A DNA stretch of 64,000 bases from Acephala macrosclerotiorum (Eukaryota; Ascomycota; Leotiomycetes; Helotiales; Mollisiaceae): NCBI GenBank assembly GCA_014904845.1, contig MU119398.1, positions 16,305-80,304 on the forward strand. Reading direction: 5' to 3'. The notes beneath the pieces are model-generated. The model ran no database searches, had not been told where the DNA came from, and saw nothing but the letters and a program-made list of their open reading frames with translations. The translations under genes and the position numbers were made by a program. The first letter of the stretch is position 1; each line of letters begins with the position of its first letter. Shown here in pieces: positions 22,759 through 33,343 of this stretch.

Positions 22759-24527
22759 ATGGCATACGTCCTTTCCTCTTTGAGACATGAAGCAGGTAGG
22801 AATCCGGAGATATGTGTACGGGAGGAAAAGAGAGTGGTTGGGAAGTTTGAGACAACCAGCGACCGGAACGGTGTATCACATGCTGTGGCCCCACATTGCA
22901 GCGGGGTATCGGACCACACTGGACTTCTTGGAAAGACTCATATAGATTTAAATAAGCAAATTGTGCGTTCAGGACTCGTGGCGTAAGTGTTTCAACTTCC
23001 GAATTTCTTGCTTCTAACTAACATTGGTTTAGCTAATGGTAAGGCGGTATGTATCTGCAATTTATCGCCATAAAATATGCAATTTCTAACAACAAATTTA
23101 AGTTGCTTTCCGGAAGAGGAACTGGCAAAGACTGTGGGTGTGAGTACAATCCTTCATTTACTTCATTCCCTTAACTAATGCTCTCTCTAATAGTCGAGTC
23201 CCATCGGGTTCGAGATTTATATATTTGAACTCTTTATTTTCTTTTTTTTCCCCCTCCTTTAATTCTGGCCAAGCAGAGCAGTCAACTTGAGAGTGAGCAT
23301 TAACAAGGTCACATTTTTAATAGAGGGGGTCTGTGTTTCCTTTCAATGGGACGGGACGGGACGGGACGGGACGGGAAGGGGAGGGGCGGCGCGTGTTAAT
23401 CTTGCAAATTATCATCGAATGCACAGGACGCTAACAAAGGCTCTTATAACTTGATCTTAAGCGTGTGTAGACAGTTTTCGATGTCATCTGCCGTCTAGCT
23501 GAGGATGGAGTCACTGCAGCAGATGATCAGGATATGTAGGTGAAAACCTTACCCCGAGTTTCTTATGTCTATTCCTTTTGATCTCCGGATGAACCAGAAC
23601 AGACTACCACTAACCACATGACATTTAGGTATGCCGCAATTTTGTGCTTTGGTCTCCGTCATGTCAATACATGCGATTTGCTGGCTCTGTTGGAGGAAAG
23701 AACTAAAGTTCTTAAATCCCTGGATATCGCAGAAGTTGAGCAACGCCTCAGCTGCCCTACAACCAAGTCCTCAACCTCCTGGTCTCACATGGAATGACAT
23801 CTTCAGAAGTCGATATACACATAAAGGAGGTTGATAATACTCATGGCGGCCCTTCCTCACCCCGCGAACAGCTTTACACGGTCGCTGGTCGCGATCTACT
23901 GATCAAGCTACTTGCTGATGCAGGTGCACCATACTGCTCGAAATACATGAGAAAGTATACGACGGAAGAGTCAGCTTACAAGTATTCCCTAGTTTTCGCT
24001 ATCCCCGAACGCGCCAATGACCTTCAAGCCCTTGTCGACTGCCTTCCTGATGCTTGCAAATCCGAGTAGAGATTAACTGACTTCGCGACGGATCATGCTG
24101 GAATACTCGGTTCCATGGCTTAAGACTACACAGCAGATGAGGCCATCCGCTTCGAAGACGACATTCCGCTGGTGTCAACAAGCAGCTGCAAAGCGAAAGC
24201 AAGCAGAATGCCTAGAGCTAGATGAAATACATTATTCCTGGGCGCGACAAAGTGTTCCGAGACAGCAGTAAGGAGGAGGCTCGGGCTTTATTGAGAACCA
24301 TTCCTACTGCCACTCCAGGGCCTGCGAGCAGCATAATTCAACTTATCAAGAGGCTTCAATCGGTACTTGAATCAAACAAAACAGACCACCCTGAGACAAA
24401 TGAAGGGCCATCCTTTGAAAAAACTCGATCTTCGTCTATGAACTGGGATCGCCTGCTGGATGACATCGAGCCTTACCTGTACGGAGGCACACCAATGTGC
24501 GAGGCTCTCTGGGCGAACAACCTATGA
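22759..24527 (+). pseudogene. Remnants of a multi-exon gene, unidentified
   Basis: Several protein-like pieces lie in order on the plus strand but do not join cleanly. A frame starting MAYVLSSLRHEAG at 22759 runs to a donor at about 22983. A clear splice (donor GTAGGT near 23536, branch CACTAACC, acceptor TTTAG near 23627) joins FDVICRLAEDGVTAADDQD to MYAAILCFGLRHVNTCDLL, followed by LEERTKVLKSLDIAEVEQRL. Then come a stop, a shifted frame with GRDLLIKLLADAGAPYCSKY (23880-24069), and further shifted pieces to 24527. The LLxxAGAPY wording is faintly ankyrin-like. I read this as a decaying gene; no family is assigned. Confidence 0.35.
23348..23376. repeat. Microsatellite (ACGGG)n
   Basis: Five to six tandem copies of a 5-bp GC-rich unit inside otherwise AT-leaning DNA. 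Confidence 0.9.
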
Positions 24528-25062
24528 TTATCGACGAGTTTACGACTGCATCCCGAAATTTGGGCTCCAGCCCTGACGAACGGCCAGGAAGGGCAGTCAA
24601 CCGGATCATGAATCACGATTCGTGATTCACTGTAAGCAGATCTCTCTCGTCTTCTGTTTCGAAACATCTGGTTAACTTTATGATCAGGCCCTCTCGTAGA
24701 TCAATGAGCATCCAGGCTCAACTTCGATCTCAGCCCATGCCTTTGATGACTATCATTGACTCATTTACGCGAATATTCTTTACGTATCAATTGGTCTACT
24801 GGATTCAGACCTCCTCAGCGTCTTCTTCAGTGATGATTAAGAGCACTCCAATCATTCTCAATGCGTACTATCATCTTCTCAACCTCTAATGGTCCCAATC
24901 AGCACTTCGACTTCAACTTGCCATTCAGATGCAGCTTTCAGTTGATGCAGTCACCAAGTGTTTCTTAGTGGTATAAAACTCAATATTTTGTAGCATGCAC
25001 GTATTTCTAGTTCAACTTCTTCCTTCCTGCAGAAGATCAAGGTGACCACTAATACAAACACA
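24528..25062. other. Intergenic, 0.5 kb
   Basis: Nothing recognised. Confidence 0.5.
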
Positions 25063-25758
25063 ATGAATCTAGGAGGCAACCCATGGGACTGGGATGACGA
25101 TTTAAACAATATTGACATGCGAGCCCCCGAATACGACTCCTCCCAACAAATCGATGACTTTCAAATCCAAAATCTTCAGCGGAGACAGTTTGAAACTGCT
25201 GCAGCAGCTGCTGCGGATCCCGGAAACCTAGATCGACTACGTGCTTTTACACCAGTACCTCCACCATTTCGGGAGAATGATGAAGACATGGCAGGCATGA
25301 ATTGGCTAACTCTACAATTAATCGACGATCCTGAATTAATGAGGCAAAGTGATATTCTAACCCAAAGACACAACAATCTAATTCCACAACTCGGATCAGA
25401 GCGCAGCTATCGGCCAGGCGGCGCTGGCACTCACCGATCACAGAGCAGTTACCATTCGCGAGCTTCCAGCTATTCGCCCTCTGTCATCTGGGACTAAATA
25501 GACACCCAAGATGGAGCCTATTCAGACTATGCTAGCTCCGGAGGCCTCGCTGGTGGAGGATTCGGTGGTGATTTTTAAGATCATACTGGAATCTATGACT
25601 AGCTAGGTTTAGGTGACTTTGGTACGGAAGATCCACGGCAACAGCCTGCATTGCCTGAAGAGTTAGGGCAGTAGGAGCAGCCTAAAGATATCAATGCCGC
25701 TTTGGTAGGACTGGCAGCGGCAGGTATCGTTGGCCGGGGCTTTTGACCTGCTCGTCCT
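25063..25758 (+). pseudogene. Broken acidic Gly-rich protein, copy A of a local family
   Basis: From ATG 25063 (MNLGGNPWDWDDDLNNIDMR) the frame is open to TAA at 25495, then continues readable through stops at 25498, 25577, 25597 and 25672 to about 25746. Several stops are TAG or TAA where Gln would fit the surrounding composition. The readable C-terminal part contains GGLAGGGFGG, comparable with the PGGGF motif in the two neighbouring ORFs. An Ala run (residues 45-52) is present. No homologous family is recognised. Confidence 0.45.
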
Positions 25759-26825
25759 GTAGATCTAGGGTACTCCTAACACAAAGCAATATAATGGTAT
25801 CATGCAATTCAAGGGTATTCTTCATTCTAGCCCCACGAGTTTTAAATTAATACCCATTATCGTGATATCTTCTCTTTAGATCTGGAATAGGCTGCTAGTT
25901 TTTCCCTCTATAAGGCCCCATGAGAACGTGCAGTGGAAGGAAGCTTAAATAGTATGAGCTTCGGTAAAGAGGTGCGAAAAGGGCCGGGCTTAAATAATTG
26001 GAAACCGAGCTTTTTAGTAAAAATTACTCGCGGATTTTAAATTAATACAAGGATTTAAACAAATCGTTAAGCCCTATTGGGGAAAAAACGAGCAGTCTAA
26101 TTTAGAATTCACCTACGTAAAATTCAAGATAATATGCTACGCACAAGTGTTTCGACCTGGTGTTCGTTTCAAATGACAAGGAAACTGAAATCACTAGTGC
26201 TAATAACCTGCCAGAATACTTTCCATTTTCAAGGTTCGACTTAACGTAATATATTTTCTTAACTAAGCCCTCGCTCAGCTTAATAAAGAATTAAAAAAAA
26301 CCCTCAAATGTTTTTTCTTTGCCTTAGCGATTTATCATATTTTAGTCTTGGAAAGAATCTTGCTAGTGATTAGCATAAGTTCTCGGGTTTCATTCCTTAG
26401 GCCCTCGAAATGGAGTCTTTTTTATTTTCTATGAATATCGTTCCTTGGCTTGAGAACTTCAATACTACTTTTTCAAACACCTATATCCACGAAAGATGTT
26501 AAATAACCCCTCAGGCAGCCTCCGCTCGTTGCCCTGATTGTGACGTAGCCTCTCTTTTAAATATTAGAATTATAATTATGGATTATTGTAAAACTTCGAA
26601 ACTACTTTAATATATCAATCATTTCCCATCGCGGCCCCCGGCTAATCAATCATTATTAATACTATATTACTATAAATACCAGGGATTCCCAACCATTCTT
26701 CAACTTAAATTTGCCCAGAATATATTTCGAGATTCGAGGAATAGGACAGTCAAATATCACGAACATCACGAAGAGTCTGCTTCAATACCCAACCCGTTGG
26801 ACTCTAACTAACAATAACTTACACG
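25759..26825. other. AT-rich, RIP-like spacer, 1.1 kb
   Basis: Many TA-rich steps and few long frames; no gene. It separates copies A and B of the broken ORF family. Confidence 0.6.
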
Positions 26826-26837
26826 GTGGATCCTAAT

Positions 26838-27244
26838 ATGCTATGGGAAGACATGTTGGAACACGTCAACTTGGAAAGTCTACCTGAACATTCTCCTCCT
26901 GCTGACTACTCTCCTCAAGAGGAATATCGGCATATAGTTGAATCATACTTGTATGAACCGCAGGACGCAGCTCCTGATCCAAATGTCTTTCAAGAAGACT
27001 TTGGAGGCGTCACTATGCAATCTCCGACCACCATTGATGATACACAAAGGCATACTCAAACCCAACACAACGCTGCGACTCTCACTCAGCGAACGATACC
27101 AATATCAGGCCTAGGTACCCAGGTGGTGGTTTCTTACCAGCTGCAGCCTATGAAGACAATATGCCGTTAAGCGATAACCCTCCCAACATGCAACAGGCTA
27201 TACAAGATCAAGCAGCAGTGACTAGTATATTGGAATCGATATGA
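26838..27244 (+). pseudogene. Broken acidic protein, copy B, with frameshift
   Basis: From ATG 26838 (MLWEDMLEHVNLESLPEHSP) the frame runs to TAA at 27168. Around 27110 the better reading moves by one base: the shifted frame gives RYPGGGFLPAAAYEDNMPLS and runs to TGA at 27242. The PGGGF motif agrees with copy C. I infer a one-base indel in an old gene. Function unknown. Confidence 0.45.
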
Positions 27245-27493
27245 ATATTCAATGCTGGGCGAATGATTAACCATTTCCAAGGCATTATTGAAATAGTTTG
27301 GCTAATGCATTCATACAAAGCTCTTCATTTATACTTACAACAGCCTGGAAAGTTCCAAAATTCCTCAACACAACATCTGTTCATCAATTTATTCTCACGA
27401 ATATTCCAGAGAAGTCAAACATTATCTGTCCAGCTTTTGAAATAGCACGAACTCAGCGACGACTCTTAACCCCACCACACCTTCTCTTGCACC

Positions 27494-28001
27494 ATGTATG
27501 ATTATGATCCCTATCAGGAAAATAATGACGACCAAAGACATATTGCTAATTTATTCTTGGTACGTGACATGCAATATGATAGCTGTGATCGGCAAGGCGG
27601 ATTGGACCAAGCTCTTGGCCCTGACCAGTGTTACGACGACTCTTGTTTGGGGCAGCCGAATGACTCACTTAAGAACCCCCCTGACATAAACTACAGAGAC
27701 ATTCTAGGTCTATCAAGTAGTCCCCCTTCCTTGGGTGGCAGAATTGACCATTGGCTCGAGCCAGTAGACTTCGGATACGAAAATCCTGGATAATCCGAGC
27801 TGGACGAAAGAATCGAACTAGGTGATTACAATCCTATTGATATTCAAGAGGCTGCACAGCGCCTAGTTACTGGTGGTGCTATGAATCAAGGAGCCTATGA
27901 CTCGGTTGGTGGCCGGATGCCAGGCGGAGGTTTCATGCTTACGGTATTGGAAGCGGCTCCGAGTATCGGCCATACGGATACTCTTCTTACTGTGGATGGC
28001 T
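27494..28001 (+). pseudogene. Broken acidic protein, copy C
   Basis: From ATG 27494 (MYDYDPYQENNDDQRHIANL) the frame is open for 99 codons to TAA at 27791, then stays readable in the same frame (SELDERIELGDYNPIDIQEA, later GGRMPGGGFMLTVLEAA) to about 28001. One nonsense change would explain the split. Acidic, Asp/Tyr-rich, Gly-rich C-terminus as in copies A and B. Confidence 0.45.
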
Positions 28002-28843
28002 AAGTAATGGGAGTCAATAGCCTGGCCCTCAGTATGGCAGTCAGTGGTTCAATCAATAAGGTGGGACTCCGTGGTTGGGCCCTCGGAGTCAAGTCGTGGT
28101 ATTTTCGTGCCTTGTGTGCGGTGCCAGATTCTCGCAGGATCAGCATAGGCAAAATTATATGCAATACGCCCACTAATGGGACAGTAGACTTAGATAGCTG
28201 ATAGGCAACGAGAACAAAGGTTTTTTTCAGAGCGCTGAAACCCAAAAGTGAAATTAAGTAACAAGGCATTTATGCCGGCTTGATACCCCGAGAAAATACC
28301 CCCCTACGAAAGCAGCGCTCCAGATTTTTACTTTAAACTTTTCGAAGAACCAACTACAAAGCTTGAGAATATCCACTTTAGGCTTTTATAAGGGTTTTGT
28401 GACTTTTATAAAGGCTTTGAAACTACGTAAAAAGGGTAAATAAATTTCTGTATGCTTTTATAAGGGTTAAAAATAAAGGTTAAAGCTACCACCAAAGCAG
28501 ACTCTAATCTCATCCTTGCTGGCTCCGTTTTAGTCTCCGGACGTGAGTAGCTGCTGCTTTAACCTGAGCTAAGGGTGAGTATACCTGAGCTGAGGGTGAG
28601 CGTTCCTGATCAGAACCCGAGCATGCCTGAGCGGAGCCTGAGCACCCCCTGAGTCAGCCTGCGTATCACGTGGACAAGTAAGATTCCCTAAAAAGTTCCC
28701 TTGTATGCTAAGGTGACAGTGAAAGCTGGCTGAGATACCATACTGCCTAATGTGATTAGTCGAGAGTGCGAGGCTATAGAATCGTGAAATAGTAGAAGTT
28801 GGGATGCAGCGGGAAGTCGGTGTGTGGGTAGTGAAGCGAGGCC
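28002..28843. other. AT-rich spacer with short tandem repeats
   Basis: No gene. Holds TTTTATAAGGG-type repeats near 28385-28475 and a 21-bp tandem repeat at 28562-28600. Confidence 0.5.
28562..28600. repeat. Two-copy 21-bp tandem repeat
   Basis: ACCTGAGCTAAGGGTGAG at 28562 recurs as ACCTGAGCTGAGGGTGAG at 28583, followed by further CCTGAGC-containing sequence to about 28655. Confidence 0.7.
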
Positions 28844-29276
28844 GTGAAGGAGAACGTCAAGGAGTTGCTGAACGGTGAGGGTGGTGTCCCGAATGGTCAG
28901 ACTGTCTTGGTCACCGGTACTCTACCAAAGCTCGGTCGCAAGAATCTAGTCAGGTTGATTGAGAGTTATGGTGGAGAGTTGTTGAGGGGGTTGAGAAAGA
29001 CTACGAGCTTGGTAGGTCGATCTTTCCTTGTTCGTGCTATGTGTCATACTTTCGTGAACTTAGCTTAGATCAAGAATGCTAACAAGATGTTATTTACTGG
29101 CAAGGGGAGATCGCCAGGTCGAACCTCAAGACTGTTGACGAGGATGGATTCATCAATATACTCGAGGAGGGCCGTGGTATCAAGCGCGGTGCTGTCCTCG
29201 AGGAGGCTGATGACATTGAGAAAGAAGAGCACTCCGTCAAGGTTACCAAGAAGCAGAAGAAATATGCAACATCCTG
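28844..29276 (+). pseudogene. Orphan fragment of an RFC1-type BRCT domain
   Basis: The frame at 28844 gives QTVLVTGTLPKLGRKN, then LIESYGGELLRGLRKTTSLV, the core of the BRCT domain of replication factor C large subunit (usual wording GTLxxLGRKxxxxLIxxYGG). After a disrupted stretch (29010-29110) another frame resumes as ARSNLKTVDEDGFINILEEG and a Lys/Glu-rich tail to TGA at 29276, again matching the end of that domain. No AAA+ ATPase motifs (Walker A/B) occur anywhere near, and no ATG start is present in the opening frame. It is therefore a truncated copy, not a working clamp loader gene. Confidence 0.65.
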
Positions 29277-30103
29277 AGTCGTGCATGGTGGAAATCTGAT
29301 TTCTCAGCGGGCACACGGGTGGCTTCTTTGTTCTTTTTTCTGCAAAGGTACCAAAGGTTCTGCATTAGCGAAGGCGTTTTCTTGCTCTATGGATGGATAG
29401 GTGATGGCATGAACATACATGATGCATGGAAGGATATGGCTTTATAAATAAGAGGTGGTAGATTCTGCATAAGCTTCCTAAATACATACAATTCTTCACT
29501 CTTCTCGCGATGGCTATACATATGGTCACTTGAAGAGCGTGCTTGATAACTTAACAATCGGGCAACATTGTAGATCTCTCCAAGAGTCTGTCCAGATTCA
29601 GGCATCTCTTGAATATTGACGCGGAAGCAAAGTTTGCACATTTGCTCGATATGGAACTCTGCTTCAAGCCCATGCTCATGCTCATGCTCAATGTCTCTGA
29701 TATCCGTGGACATTGAGGTCCCCTGGCAACCGTCCGGCAACACTTCACAGCCCCCCGTCACCTAAAACTCTTTGAATGTCCTTAACTACCCCGAACATTG
29801 GGACTACCCCCTAACCACCGGAAGCCCGAGGCAAATGGAGACATTCAACCCCTCCTCTCGTTCCAAAGTGGGTATATCAACATGATATGTGGGTAGGAGG
29901 TGTGACGATAGTAGCCAGATACAGCCGGCTCAATTGAAGTTCTCGTGTGCATTTGACAGTCCAAAGCCTGCCTTTGGAAATAATTGGACAATTAAGCGCA
30001 TTGAACTTGTTCAATGCAATTGCGTAATCCTGTTCATTAGGGATGACCTGATTACGTATAAATCCGCTGCTTCTCCGAGCCCCCCATACACAAGAGTGTT
30101 CCT
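29277..30103. other. Intergenic, 0.8 kb, with an unassigned minus-strand frame
   Basis: Minus 29387-29716 is open from an ATG (MSTDIRDIEHEHEHGLEAEF) for about 110 codons, including a GCTCAT microsatellite coding HEHEHE. No domain is recognised and nothing supports expression. Confidence 0.3.
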
Positions 30104-32005
30104 TCAATCTCTACAATATGCTGCCGCGATTCGGACATCGTGCAACAAGCTCTCAGATTCGGGATTCGTTGGAAGTTGATCCATCTCTAATCCTATACTA
30201 AACTCTCTATCTCGAACCCGAGGTTCCCCCGAAGGTTCTTCCAAGTCTCCAGAGCCTTCCGAGTCACCCAACTCCTTAAATTCAAAGTCCAATGCCTTCC
30301 CACTCTTGCACAATGGACTCCCATGCTCTTTCTGAAACCAAACAATGGATCCGTTGGAGTCTCTCTTCAAGAATTCAATCCACAGGATAAGTCCTAGGCT
30401 TATACCAAGACCCGCCGAAGGTAGGCCTGCCCAGAGAGTAATTGCTGTCATCCACTGTTTGTCTGTGTATGGCATCAGATCGATGATTGGAGGATGAGAG
30501 AATGAGGCTCGACACCAGCAGGAATTATACCTTCCGATTTGGACGAGTAAGACGAGGATAATTACAGCGATCGTGGCTAAGGCATCCTTGAGAACCGTCC
30601 ACCGGTAGATAAGCTTCAGCCGATGGTAGGGCCCACGTACCGAGGCATGGCAACAGCAAAACCGAATGAAACTATCGAATATGAAGCTAAAAAGCCACAA
30701 CCCCATGATACCGATCCAGGACAATGAACGACACCCAACGCCAATTCTGCGCCTGTCCGTATGGTTGGTGGCTGAGAGGAAGAGCGCAGGGAGACCAGAA
30801 CCGAAAATGATCCAGAAAGTACTCATTAAGATAATTTGGCGTTGTCCTCGGCCATGTTCGTCAGGCGGAAGGTGCTTGCAGGGTCGCCAGAAACTGTTGA
30901 TTCCAAGATAGTTTGCATTGATGCCGAAAAGCTTCGATGGGGCTTGCCACTTACTACGAAACTTGCTACTTTGGGTTGTGGTATCTGGAAGTGGGCAATG
31001 AGAGAAGAATTCTCGAGTCCATGGGTGCACCCATTCCGGAAAACGTGTGACGAGCCATGCATTACGTTGTTGAGGCGGTAACGGACAGTGTGCCAGTTGC
31101 ACTGGAGGGAGAGATGAGGTCTGACGTCCAGCAACGAGACTCAGGCCCTTTAGATTCTTGTCCAGAGTCCTCAAAGTATGAATCGCTCCAGAATTAGTCG
31201 TAAATGTGCCTAGTCTCGCACTGAACCAGACTTGAGGAATCGTAATGAACAGAATAATGACCACTGCAATGGTGTGTGCCGTCTCATTCGAGACCCTAGT
31301 ATCGTTCTGATCCATCTGTTTAACCGTCCGTACAATAGCAGTGGCAAGGGTCCCCACGAGACTAACTATAGCAATCATGGCTCTAAAAGTTGATGCTGGC
31401 CTTGCCATGGACAAGTCGTGACTTGCTTGTATGATTGCATTTTTCTCCTCATCAGTGAGTGAGCCCAGGTCTGTAGGAATCCTTTGCCAGCCAAACTCCT
31501 CATAAGCAGCAGCAACAGTCGCAAGGGCCGCTGACACGCGAGAATTTTTAAATGCTACTGCGGCTTTACGAGAAAGCCGTCTATGCACCTCGAAGCGCGT
31601 TAAGAGAGACCGGAGACTGCCAATTGGATTCCCAATAGCATGGCAAGGTATGATTAGATAGCTCTGCCAACCTGCTGCGGGGAAGGCAAGATGGGCAATT
31701 AGGAAGAGCGTAGGAAGAACTAGGAGGGATAGTCGGTTGAATGTATCGCTCCATTCCCACAGATCGTAGCCTGACCCACACATAGCTGTACAGCCTTCGA
31801 GTGAGAGAACTCCTTCCTCCAGATCCCCATTGAAGCATCCACTGGCGCCCCGCTCCTCTACGCTCATGTTCTGAATAACGAGTAAACATTGCGTGAAGTT
31901 CAACTTCTGGAAAGGGTTCTGCGGTGGTGGGATACACGGCTGCGATTGAGTTGTTTCGAATAGGTAGATAAGGCTTGTCAAGAAGACTTGGAAACTTCGA
32001 GACAT
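30104..32005 (-). CDS. Fungal multi-pass membrane protein, 633 aa, unknown function
   Basis: Single exon. A signal peptide is likely (MSRSFQVFLTSLIYLFETTQ), followed by a Cys-containing outer segment of about 60 residues with six cysteines and ending in GSGYDLWEW. About seven hydrophobic segments follow: roughly residues 90-125, 210-228, 247-267, 390-413, 430-455, 480-496 and 525-548. The C-terminal 80 residues are acidic and cytoplasmic in this topology. No receptor, transporter or enzyme signature is visible. Proteins of this layout are common in Pezizomycotina without assigned role. The start is the first ATG and coincides with the signal peptide. Confidence 0.8.
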   Translation of the reverse strand: MSRSFQVFLTSLIYLFETTQSQPCIPPPQNPFQKLNFTQCLLVIQNMSVEERGASGCFNGDLEEGVLSLEGCTAMCGSGYDLWEWSDTFNRLSLLVLPTLFLIAHLAFPAAGWQSYLIIPCHAIGNPIGSLRSLLTRFEVHRRLSRKAAVAFKNSRVSAALATVAAAYEEFGWQRIPTDLGSLTDEEKNAIIQASHDLSMARPASTFRAMIAIVSLVGTLATAIVRTVKQMDQNDTRVSNETAHTIAVVIILFITIPQVWFSARLGTFTTNSGAIHTLRTLDKNLKGLSLVAGRQTSSLPPVQLAHCPLPPQQRNAWLVTRFPEWVHPWTREFFSHCPLPDTTTQSSKFRSKWQAPSKLFGINANYLGINSFWRPCKHLPPDEHGRGQRQIILMSTFWIIFGSGLPALFLSATNHTDRRRIGVGCRSLSWIGIMGLWLFSFIFDSFIRFCCCHASVRGPYHRLKLIYRWTVLKDALATIAVIILVLLVQIGRYNSCWCRASFSHPPIIDLMPYTDKQWMTAITLWAGLPSAGLGISLGLILWIEFLKRDSNGSIVWFQKEHGSPLCKSGKALDFEFKELGDSEGSGDLEEPSGEPRVRDREFSIGLEMDQLPTNPESESLLHDVRIAAAYCRD

Positions 32006-33343
32006 TTCCCCCCGTGTTGTTCGAGGCGGGTGCTTGATGGGCCGATCTTCTCCGCAAGCTATGATCCCTTAGGATCCCAGGTGTTTGGACAACCAGATGT
32101 TTATACTGACCTTTTCAATGCAAACTTAGATGAAGCTCAGATCATAAGAGACCCAAAGTATTAAAGGGAGAGATGAGTGAAGGTGGTGCTGGTGACACAA
32201 ATCAATAAAGCTCTCTCGGAAACCGCCTTCTCAACATGTATCCTATCTATTCTGGCTCCTAAAATAGAACCTCAGTTTCTAATAGGCTCAACGAATTTAT
32301 TAAATCGCAAAGGCTGCGGGGAAATTGGCCCGAGCAGAACATGCCGTGTGCGGTGGCTTGGGGCTGAATCACCCCCAGCCCGTCATTCGCCAATTGCAAT
32401 TGTATTCGGTAGATAAGAAGCGCCTAATAATGGGGACCTTAAGCCACGGAGTCAAAATATACGAACGAGTTGAGACGAGAAGGTGCCGACAGAAAAGTCA
32501 GTCTGCCTCTCCATAGAACTCCCCAACCTCCACCGCCTTGCACGGAATATTGTCGGTCGATGATGATTAAAAGAAGGGGGGAGGTAGATATTTATAGACC
32601 GCGACTCGACTCCTCGACTGCTAGGTAAGTCTAGGTGAGGGGGGAGGGATGGGGGGAATCGTGACTTTAACTCAGCGCTGCTTGATATCAATGACCGCAA
32701 CCTCACTTGAGCGGAATACTTCCGACCTCATTCACTTCACAAACACATTCCTCGTTCGAATTGATGCCCAAATCATGAGGAATCTCACCAAGCAAGTCGA
32801 CGCATTCACATCAAACCCAGCCACCACACAATAAGTTCCCATTCCCAAATTCAAGTCTGAATGTTCAAACCTAGCTTGACGTTTACTCGCCTTCATAAGT
32901 ATTGACTTGCGAGTAGAACATTGAACCGAGACCAACTTGCCTGCGAAGACGCCTCAAAGAAAGTAAGAGGCACTCGCCACAACCCACAAGGCACACACGA
33001 AAAATAGAATAAGCCGATGATGAATCGAGATTCAGTTGCATTCCATACATGGGCAGTGGTATCATCAAGTTAACGCTACTCTACTCGTACAACAACGAAA
33101 TAGCTTTCTCACATGAAGTCCATTGATCTCCACTCTAATTCTTCCCGGCAGTAGCATTCATACAATACAAATTCGTAACTCTAACAACCCGTCACGCACT
33201 TTGGAATGCTTTGCAACGCTATCCACCCGAACGCCGTGAAACTCAGCCCCGGCGTCAATGCCCAGAGCGCCTCTAGTTCTTTCCCACGCTATGCTGATGT
33301 TAATATGTATCTTCCAGGTACTATTTCCATCGCCCTCCCAAAC
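32006..33343. other. Intergenic, 1.3 kb
   Basis: No supported gene; upstream region of the membrane protein and downstream region of the next minus-strand gene. Confidence 0.5.
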
